From NCBI GenBank assembly GCA_017607445.1, contig JAEVHH010000002.1, positions 7,656,001 through 7,720,000 of the forward strand: a DNA stretch of 64,000 bases. The letters are read 5' to 3'. The stretch comes from Histoplasma ohiense (Eukaryota > Ascomycota > Eurotiomycetes > Onygenales > Ajellomycetaceae). Positions 56,370 through 64,000 of this stretch are shown here, one piece after another. A program made the translations under genes and the position numbers. A model generated the notes under the pieces. That model had not been told where the DNA came from and did no database searches. It was given only the letters and a program-made list of their open reading frames with translations. Every line of letters begins with the position of its first letter. Position 1 is the first letter of the stretch.

Positions 56370-57693
56370 TCATTCGATCACTGGCTTTTTCACATTGCCA
56401 ACTATGGCCACACCCAGGTACTTCAGAGCTTGAGGGTCATGGACTCGGATTATCGTAGGCAGTGGTAGCATTGGATTGTCCGGGTTAATGTTGCCGGCGT
56501 TCTCAGCAGCTATCCGGACGGCATCCATTTCTTGTATGCATCCTGCGTGGTCGAATGGACATACCACTATAGGCTGTCGCAGAACGATATCTCTGGCTGA
56601 CGTTAGATGTGCCTGAATAGGAAAATGTTAGTGGAGATCAGTAAATTAAAGGTTTTGATAATCAAATTAGCTATATATCCCGTCGCACCTTAACAGTTAA
56701 GTAGTATTCGATTTTATATAGTGACGCGGTAGTAGTGAAGCCGTTGACAGCGTACATCGGGAACGCCGGCTTCCCTCGCGGTAGAATTCCTTCTGAATCT
56801 CTTAGATCTCTTGAGGGAAATACAAGACCTAGATTGGTGATATATCCCGCTTCGGGTAACTTCATATTAACACTCTCTGCTCGCTTTGTGAGGGTTTTAG
56901 TTTTGCGTTGCGGTTCGTCACCCTCATGGTTATAGATGATCTCTTCATCGATAGAAATGGTGATTTTTTGTATCGTCACTCGTCGAGCCTTGTTCATCCA
57001 ATCCGGGTTTGGAGAGAGCTTGACACACACACTGATTGGATCCAGGGGCCCAAACGACCAGCGCGGAATCGATATCCCTAGAGTTACCAGATGGTCTGAG
57101 ACCTTTTCCGATGATTCGGGCCGGTTGAACATGCCAAAGCTCGAGATGGTATCGTATCTCGAGATTGGGACAGGAAATGCATATTTTTTTTGCTCTGCCG
57201 GACCTTGCTGCACCATTACCACCAGCTCATAATATGTCTCTGCCGTTCTACTGGGTAACTGGAGGCTTGCTGGAGGCAGCCGCCGAGACGACTCTTGCCC
57301 AGGTTTCCCAAAGGGAATGAATAAGACGAAAGGGAGGTCCATGGCAATTATCTCTTCATGGTCGCGGCCCATTGCACATCTAAAAAGTAGCATCTCCTTT
57401 CCCACGATATCCGTAATTTCCTTTCGGGGCGCAGCTAGATGTCTCTTCGTTACCGAATCTGCGGAAGGGTGTATCGTTTCTCGTCGTTGGAGGCATATTG
57501 TAACCATGGAGATGTTGACTGGTGCTGAAATACCTGCGCTAGGGCGAATCTCGACCTTACCTTCGATGCGCGGCTGTACAAATTTTTTTTTTTTTTAAAA
57601 AAAAAGAAAAGGTTAGCAACAAGATCAAAACTCTGGTCACAAATGTTTATTCACCGGCCAGCGCCCGCGAACTTGAACTCTGACAGGACTCAT
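56370..57693 (-). CDS. arrestin-like domain protein
   Basis: Exons 57693-57655, 57573-56689 and 56612-56370 join in phase 0 at both introns and encode 388 residues. The 13-residue first exon (MSPVRVQVRGRWP) joins PRIEGKVEIRP, an opening typical of arrestin N-domains. Beta-strand rich segments follow (KEMLLFRCAMG, LPFVLFIPFG, YYELVVMVQQG) and the C-domain opens near ISIPRWSFGPLDPISVCVKLSPNP. The end, YYLTVKAHLTSARDIVLRQPIVVCPFDH, is a hallmark of fungal arrestin-like proteins. No PPxY motif for Rsp5-type ligases is seen, so a role as ubiquitin-ligase adaptor is uncertain. Intron 1 carries a 14-T run next to an A-run. Confidence 0.8.
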
Positions 57694-59785
57694 GGCGATT
57701 TAAACGGAGAGAGGGAGGGGGAAATCACCAGAGTCGCAGATATGCCAGGGTATCCAACGAGAAAATGACCGTTGGGGGGCCCTGACACGCGCACGAATGC
57801 GGCCATCTTTCTCCGGAGCTTCCTCCTAATTGACCATTAGACGTGGCTGGGGGAGCCTGGTGCGATTTAGGAGTGTTTTGTGATGATGATAGCTGTCGAT
57901 AGCGTTGACTATGGCGGGAAGGTTGGAATTGGTGCATGAAGGACCTAGAATAAAATAAAGGCCTTGGTTTCCTGTCTCCCTGCCCGCCCTGTTTGGGTTT
58001 GGGCGGGTGTTCTGGCGCCTGACGGCAGAAAGTGGGTATGAATGACGAATCGCTGGGCGGGCGCTTAAGAGTGAGGGAATGGATGGAGCGTAAGTTCAGC
58101 CCTCAGCCAACGGGAGATTATATGGAAGAGACACGAAAATCTAAAGAAGTTGTCAAGGACTTCAAGGCTCAAAAGGAGTTGATTGTGCAATCTGTTCTGA
58201 CTGGTGCGAAAGAGGTCTGGGTAGTCGGTGGTGAGCAGTGTGCTTGGGCTGAGATGGGCAAGCCTAGATGAGTAAACACGCCTATTGGTGGCTGGGCGGA
58301 TAAGCTTGCCAGGGATTGGCTGAGGTTAGGGTCTGGCTGGACAGGTCCCTGGAGGAGGGGAGAGGAGGGTGGACGCAGCAATTGATGTTTTGTTTCCTCC
58401 GCTGCGGAAGAGGCTGTCAACCAGCTAGGTGAAACAGGAATAGGGGAGGAGGTCGCCTAGGAGACTGGGAGGATTTGGAGTCGACGGAGTGGCAGAATGA
58501 TGACCACGAGGTTGAAGAACGGGCTAGATGTGGGTGGCTTCAACGGCTGCCGCTTTGTTCGAATAATTCTTGCAGGAGGCGGCTCTGATGATCGCCTTGC
58601 ATTGCCCACAACCACGGGGCAAAGACAAAGGACATCGGACTTTTTGTTCCCTTCCGTGATGCTGCTGATGCAGCGTTGAACGTTGTTGGTGATGTTTTTC
58701 TCTGTGGGGAAAGGGAGATTTCCTTGTATGATACCGTATGTACGGTACGCCGGCGACCAGGAGGGGTGCGGGACGCATGTACTGTACTGTACTGTACTGT
58801 ACATGTACCTGGTACAAGCGCCCTGACCCTTTGGGGTCTGCTTTTGTGGTGGGGTTTGAGCCTCATTCTGGTTCCAAATACTACTACGTATTGCCAATAC
58901 CGCCAATGTTCGCAAATTAGATCACAGACAAATCCTGTGCATTCAATTCGGCTTCATCCTCTCGAAATAATGAACTGGGAATTTCGCTCATGCCCGATGT
59001 TGCACGCTCCAATACCCTTGAAATCGTTCATGCCCGTGACAGAGCCCCTACTTACTGCCTGTCATCTAAAAAATGAAGTAAGCTTCACAAAACCAAAGAA
59101 TGAGCAACGCTGGGTACTAAGTACCACTACCAGTAGTCAAGGGAAGTGAAGAATATAGATCCCTGCGTGTGATATGTACAGTGCGATACACAGTACATGC
59201 ACAGGGTATTGATGCGGAACATTGCGAGCTATCCATCTACCATCTTGATCTCGGATTCCACGATCTTAGCCTTGCTGTGGGATTTGATTTGGTTTTGCGA
59301 AGTTGCGGCTCAACTTCTGCAAATTTACTGACTACTTAGCTGGCGATAGCCCAATGCTCGGTTTCGTATATTTGGAGAAGGATGCAAACAGTCGATGCGG
59401 TACGATACGTACGGCCTGGCACAGTATATATATACCGAAGTGGAAAACAGCGAGTAAGAAACAAGTAATATTGCCGCGCAATTGAAATCGAAGATGACCA
59501 CTTAGACGAGAGTATCGGCGCCGGAGACGATAGAGGAAGCCGTACAGCAAGAACCTCTGACTGCTATTCTTTGAAGGAAGACGAGCAGTGGTTGATAAAG
59601 TTGATATCCATGGGGGTGTGTGTTCGAGTTATCAAATCAGATAAGATTTGATGTAACTAGCGTATCATGTGATATCGAATTGTCGGCGCAAACAATTGAG
59701 AACATCGAGCAATACATATTGCAGAATCCATTACCAGCTTGATTGAGTGCGATTTGCCGTTTATTGGTAAGGGGCGGTTTCCAGT
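57694..59785. other. 2.1-kb spacer between diverging genes
   Basis: Between the arrestin-like gene and the cyclophilin. It contains the TGTAC tandem and palindrome tract at 58777-58815 and a related motif near 59174-59200. Frames of up to 157 codons exist on both strands without domain or splice support. Confidence 0.4.
58777..58815. repeat. (ACTGT)4 tract capped by a TGTACATGTAC palindrome
   Basis: Four copies of a 5-bp unit at 58781-58800, flanked by CATGT on the left and ACATGTACCTGGTACA on the right. The whole block is built from the same TGTAC core as the palindromes at 32383, 35324 and 44683. Confidence 0.85.
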
Positions 59786-60586
59786 ATGTCTGTGACGGTA
59801 AGCTATCGGCTATCCTTCGTCACTTCCCCCCAAACAGAGCTGATACATTCCCTGCCAACCCAGCTCCATACCACCCATGGCGATCTCAAAGTAGAAGTGT
59901 TCCATGAAGCAACACCAAAGACTGCAGAGGTACATAAACTCTACGAAATCTAAACGAGCCTTTAACATCACCCTCCATTCACCGCCTCTACTGACAAGAA
60001 ACAATATAAATATATATACACGGATGGACCACAGAACTTCCTCGCTCTGTGCGCCTCAGGCGCCTACAACAACACCCCCTTCCACCGCTTGATCCCCTCC
60101 TTCATGATCCAAGGCGGCGATATCTCGCTCTCTAAGAGCAGAAACCCTTCCGCCCTTCCCTTCGACATCCCCAAAGGCGGCACATCCATCTACCACCCGA
60201 CCCCGCTCGCCCATGAAATCCGCCTCCCGACCATCCGCCACAACACCCGCGGCATCCTCAGCATGGCGAGCAAGTCGGTGAAATCGCAATCCGCGTCTGG
60301 CGCCACGGAGACTACGGAGGTTAATGGGAGCCAGTTTTTCATCACGTTTGCGCCTGCGCCGCATTTGGATGGGAAGAGTACGGTTTTCGGCAAGGTGTTG
60401 GCCGCGGGTGAGGGGGAGCCGGGCGGTGCGGTGCTGGAGAGGCTGGAGAAGGCTAAGGTGAAGATTGATAAGAAGGGGAGGGTTGTGCAGCCGTCGTCGA
60501 TGGGAGAGGAGGAGGTGAAGGAGCAGGCGTGGGAAGCTGTGGGGATTGAGAGGGTGACTATTCACGCGAATCCGTTTGCGGTGTGA
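59786..60586 (+). CDS. cyp10: cyclophilin-type peptidyl-prolyl isomerase (Cyp10/PPIL3-like)
   Basis: Exons 59786-59797 (12 nt), 59864-59929 and 60035-60586 encode 209 residues, all joined in phase 0. The tiny first exon gives MSVT before LHTTHGDLKVEVF, the usual start of this class. The catalytic region is FHRLIPSFMIQGGD (Arg and Phe/Met/Gln of the active site) and GSQFFITFAPAPHLDGKSTVFGKV; the drug-binding Trp of CypA is replaced by Leu (APHLDGK). Compared with a 160-residue PPIL3 there is an insert of about 40 residues around SKSRNPSALPFDIPKGG to KSQSASGATET. The family assists protein folding and is found in spliceosomes in animals. No signal peptide, so cytosol or nucleus. Confidence 0.9.
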
Positions 60587-61194
60587 CGATGAATTGAATC
60601 TGGTTTATTTTTGCAACCCTTCTTTGAGGGTGGTGGATTTGATACACCATGCCGGGATCGGAAGTACAACTTCAACTTAAGCGTTGCATTCACACGGCGA
60701 TACATAACCCACGATCGAGACTATCAGCCCTGTTCCCATTCGCAGGAAAATTCCCTCCCTATGAATGAGTACACTAGGGATGAATTTGCCTGATCGAGAG
60801 CAGCTGTTTAATTCCTTGTATTAATATACCTAATTTATGACGGCTTGATCTCCTCGGATGAGGAAGGGGACAATGAGGAATGAAACGGTTTACATGGATG
60901 GAATGTACGATAAAATTAGGTTCTTTGAGGTTGAGGTGCGAATACATTGCTTCGCGGTAGCAATTCTATTTTACTATTTTATCTATCTAGCATGTGCAGA
61001 AATTTATAGCACAATAGCATAGGATATAGAGGGTGGGAAGAAATAAAAGTGAGGGAGATAGGCAGTGACGGCGGTACAGAAATAGCAACGATGGTATTTC
61101 TCTTGGTTCATATTTGTCGCCCTGGTAAAACGGCAAAACTGTAACGCCATTCCCAGGTCATACAGCGAACAACGAAAATGAATGCAAAAATCCG
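60587..61194. other. convergent spacer of cyp10 and ZPR1
   Basis: 608 bp between two stops. Nothing supported; it presumably contains both 3' UTRs. Confidence 0.4.
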
Positions 61195-62671
61195 TCATAA
61201 TTTGGTGTCTGCTTCAGCAGGCGGAAGGGTTTCAGTTTTGATATTCTCATCATAACCCTCAGTTTTCATATCTCTCAAGCCTAAGTCGTCCTCTTCTTCA
61301 TCTGTGCGCGTGTAGTCCTCGATCTTAAGTCGCGGATCTGGTTCGGGCGCATACAAATCTTGCACATAACTGTTGGCAAGCGGATCCTCTAATGTAATGC
61401 TGAATTTTAGTTCACCCTTGATGGCGGAATTGAGTCGTGCAAAGAACCGATCCCAAATCGCCTTCTCGCTCTCCTGCATGGAGTCACCAGGCGCAAGGTC
61501 CTCGTCTCCCGTCTCGAAGATTTGCCCGTGAAGCTGGTCCCGAACCTGGGTGAGAAGACCCTCTACAGTTGTGAATCTCCCTCCAAGCGTGCCTGGCTGC
61601 ACAGAAAGATCGAGCTCGCTGCTCATGAGCGCACATGTGGCTGACTTCAAAAGGTCGCGGGAGAGGTCCTCAGGCCCTGTTACTTCAAGTGTGATTCTGC
61701 GTCCCTGCGCTGGGATAGCGCCACCTGTTTTCACTTCATTGGTGCGGTATCCGCAGTGTTCGCAAACGGTGCTCCAGATAAACACCTCCTGGAAGTGTGG
61801 AATATTGACCTTCTGCATGTTGACGACACAGACATTGGTGCAACCGGGGCATTCTGACGGCAGTGAATAAACGTGGCCATCGATGATGTCAAGGTCATCG
61901 GGATCTCCTGCTGAAATGGTCATATTTTTTCCCTCGCTCTCTACAGAAAGTCCAAGCTCCTCATTTTGCTCACGAGTCCTCGGGTAATCATGGCGCTTAT
62001 ATCGTCCTTTTTCATCGTGCGGCGCTGGTGAAATCCATGAGTTTCCAGACGGGTCGTCGAGGGAAATTGTAAAAGGGAAGGAAGATCCCTCGATCATCAG
62101 CTTTAATTTTTGAATGACACCATCAAGTGCTTTGTGTAGTTCTGGGTCGACATCTTTGCGAGCGGGCTGCTCAGCGTCCAACTGGGAGAAGATTTTGGTC
62201 AAAATTCCTTCAATAGTTGTCAACTGCCCAGATTCTTTTGGCATTTCAATGCCCAAAGTTTCAACTCGGAATATTGCCGAATCGCCCTTGACAACTTGAC
62301 GTTGGAAATCTTGCAAGGTCGTCACTTCAAGAGTATATCTTGTGCCCTGTTCTTGGATCTCGCCAGCCGACTTAATCGAGTTATTCTTGAATTGACAATG
62401 GGAGCAGTCGAACGACTCTAAAAGGACGTCTCGGAAAAACGGGATTTTGATCAAAAGAAGCCTCGTAATTCCCTATGATGTGAGGATCATTAGACATGTC
62501 CGATTCAGACAAATAATGCATAGATGTATCAACAGGTAATCGTACATTTTCCTGACAGTTCATGCAAAGACTTTCTAATTGCATCAGTCCAGTCTCATCG
62601 TCCTGTTCGATCTTATTGTTGGTATCGCTCTCATCGGCCTGTTTCTGTGCAGATACAGTGTCAGGATCCAT
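61195..62671 (-). CDS. ZPR1: zinc-finger protein Zpr1
   Basis: Exons 62671-62546 and 62472-61195 join in phase 0 (donor GTACGA, acceptor TCATAG), giving 467 residues. The start MDPDTVSAQK is the first ATG; the open frame upstream has only TTG. Two Zpr1 repeats are visible, each with a C4 zinc finger: LCMNCQE (Cys36, Cys39) with FDCSHC (Cys65, Cys68), split by the intron, and ECPGC with VCEHCGYRTNEVK. Each finger is followed by the conserved IQEQGTRYTLEV or IPAQGRRITLEV box and a beta-barrel domain ending in SLDDPSGNSW or TLEDPLANSY. Zpr1 is a chaperone for elongation factor eEF1A. The C-terminal tail is acidic. Length fits the family (about 460-490). Confidence 0.95.
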
Positions 62672-63078
62672 GGTTCTTAACTGGGCGTTGAGTTTTGCAG
62701 ATTTATGCGATGTGTTTAGGGTAGAAGCGAAATCTGCGCTGTGGGTTTCCTTGACATGGGAAGGTCGAGGGGAAATGGAATTCCACACTCTCAAGTCGAT
62801 GGCTTTTATAATTTTGACTCAATTCTGACTCACGCGGAGACCATCGATAATGACTCGATTGTGGCTTATCCTCCCTGACTCGCTAGTCGTGATAGTTGGC
62901 GACTATTTTAAATATCTAACTATCAAGGAATTTATCTCGGCGGGTGCAATAGTAACTTTCCGACATAAAAAGTTGCTGTGATAAAAGTGATCAAGATGAC
63001 GCTAATCCTCTATTGGAAGAAAAACCCCGCGCTAGCTGTTTTAAGTTCGGGTCGGATACATAGTAAATCCGATATCCA
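62672..63078. promoter_or_regulatory. ZPR1 promoter and 3' flank of the Rpr2-like gene
   Basis: 407 bp between two tandem minus-strand genes. It includes direct GACTC repeats near 62814-62883. No gene is seen. Confidence 0.4.
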
Positions 63079-63690
63079 TCAATGTTTTAAAAAGTCCAGC
63101 AGATCAAGCGATGATGTCTGAGACTGTGCATGTTGTTTTTTGCCTGCTGCCAGGGCAGCCATGAGCCCTTGCTGCTTGCGTATTTTGGCTCTCCTTTTGC
63201 TGTTGTGATTGTCCGTAGATTTTTGTAACGTAGTGGTGGATGTGGATTCAATGCCCTGTATCGGGGCATCGACTCTAGCTGATTGAATGGACGTTTGAGC
63301 TGAGGGTGCAGCTGCTCCCAGGCGAGGTTTCCTGGGATTTAAAGGTTTGATATTACCCTTCGAAGTTAGGATTTTCTGGCGATGGCATCGTAGACACTTA
63401 TATATAACAATAGGAGAGGGTTCCGTTGACGAGGCTTCCTTTTTGGGGCGTTTCAGCACACCATTGTGGTTTTTGAGAGATATGGTCTTTGAAGAATCAG
63501 CGGTTCTGGCAGTACCGCAGGCGCCACAAAATTCACGGTGCTGGGAAACGGACAACAGCTTCAACTCGTCGCGAAGGAGCTGGTTGTGGACGGACAATAG
63601 GTGAGAGGAGGTAGAAGGGCTTTGAGCAGCTAGGTACTGGGCGGAAGATTTCAAAAATTTTAGCTGCGTTGTAGATACTGATGATGGCAT
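63079..63690 (-). CDS. RNase P/MRP subunit, Rpr2/Snm1/Rpp21-like
   Basis: One exon of 203 residues; start MPSSVSTTQLKFLKSSAQYL is the first suitable ATG, although the frame is open further upstream. The layout is that of the Rpr2/Rpp21/Snm1 family: an N-terminal helical pair (QLKFLKSSAQYL, HLLSVHNQLLRDELKLLS), then a zinc ribbon from FCGACGT (Cys55, Cys58) and KCLRCHR (Cys99, Cys102). A basic tail with KSTDNHNSKRRAKIRKQQ and a C-terminal LDLLDFLKH helix follows. Members bind the RNA of RNase P (Rpr2) or RNase MRP (Snm1). The spacing between the two Cys pairs (40 residues) and the long tail favour Snm1-like, but I cannot decide. An upstream intron in the 5' UTR or coding region is possible. 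Confidence 0.75.
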   Translation of the reverse strand: MPSSVSTTQLKFLKSSAQYLAAQSPSTSSHLLSVHNQLLRDELKLLSVSQHREFCGACGTARTADSSKTISLKNHNGVLKRPKKEASSTEPSPIVIYKCLRCHRQKILTSKGNIKPLNPRKPRLGAAAPSAQTSIQSARVDAPIQGIESTSTTTLQKSTDNHNSKRRAKIRKQQGLMAALAAGKKQHAQSQTSSLDLLDFLKH

Positions 63691-64000
63691 ATTGAAGTGA
63701 ATATTGAAGTGAAACACCTCAACTACATTTCTCGAACGCGATATCTGCGGAATCAAACATAGGAGGGATCCAATGAGATTTCAACGAGTAGAAGAAAAGT
63801 CGTCTGTTTCTTTGTTGTTGAGGCGCCGAGAACAGATTACTAATCATCGGGTTTAACTAACCCAGTTCGTCCGGTTGCAAAGGAGTTGAATTGACACTTA
63901 CGAGTATTCTTCGTGACAACGAAGAGGCTTGCAAGCAAACGACACGAACGAGCTTAGAGTACGGCCAACTGCTCAATCCTTTGGACGACAAACTGCTGGG
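63691..64000. other. unresolved right edge
   Basis: Promoter of the Rpr2-like gene and possibly the start of another gene. From 63914 to the edge one plus frame is open (ILRDNEEACKQTTRTSLEYG...), and on the minus strand the same stretch ends in a good GTAAGT donor near 63903-63908. Neither could be tied to a start or a family, so strand and coding status remain open. Confidence 0.25.

Noticed and set aside
60056..60565. 169-codon minus-strand frame
   Set aside because: Antisense to the cyclophilin exon 3; Leu/His/Arg-rich composition typical of a shadow frame.

Overview
The window reads as filamentous ascomycete (Pezizomycotina) nuclear DNA. Most protein genes carry short introns of about 50-190 bp with GT..AG ends, genes lie on both strands with spacers of 0.3-5 kb, and there is a nuclear tRNA with an intron. 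The gene set fits Eurotiomycetes, probably Onygenales: a head-to-head pair for ATP-citrate lyase, a CFEM GPI protein, a PhiA-like secreted protein and a DUF2419 queuosine salvage enzyme. The order is an inference from protein flavour; the sequence does not prove it.

Layout. 1-9.2 kb: the 3' end of an unknown gene, a two-exon gene whose C-terminal half looks like an inactivated XPF nuclease plus HhH module (a Zip2/SHOC1-type meiotic candidate), and an Asi-type membrane RING ubiquitin ligase. 10.4-18.5 kb: a dense housekeeping block of ULA1 (NEDD8 E1 regulatory half), ribose-5-phosphate isomerase, BUB3, GPN2 and POP5. 19.8-24.7 kb: acl1 and acl2, divergent around a 1.1-kb shared promoter. 24.7-36 kb: a gene-poor stretch with only two convincing genes, both secreted or cell-surface (PhiA-like and CFEM-GPI), plus microsatellites and short palindromes. 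36-43.8 kb: DNA polymerase delta small subunit, an amidase, ORC6 and QNG1/DUF2419. 45.7-54.7 kb: UBA2 (SUMO E1), a mitochondrial 3-oxoacyl-ACP reductase, tRNA-Ala(AGC), elongin C, SEN54 and a small unknown gene. 56.4-63.7 kb: an arrestin-like protein, a cyclophilin, ZPR1 and an Rpr2/Snm1-like RNase P/MRP subunit.

How genes relate. The only clear functional neighbour pair is acl1/acl2, the two subunits of one enzyme making cytosolic acetyl-CoA. Two loose themes recur without operon-like linkage. One is ubiquitin-like modification (ULA1, UBA2, elongin C, Asi RING). The other is tRNA and RNA maturation (POP5, Rpr2/Snm1, SEN54, QNG1, and an intron-containing tRNA that needs SEN54). A third group serves chromosome replication and segregation (BUB3, ORC6, POLD4, and possibly the Zip2-like gene).

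Exon boundaries were read by eye from splice signals, reading-frame continuity and family conservation. Several exons are too short, or lack a start codon, to appear as open frames: 10 nt in bub3, 12 nt in the cyclophilin, 5 nt in elongin C, and all CFEM exons.
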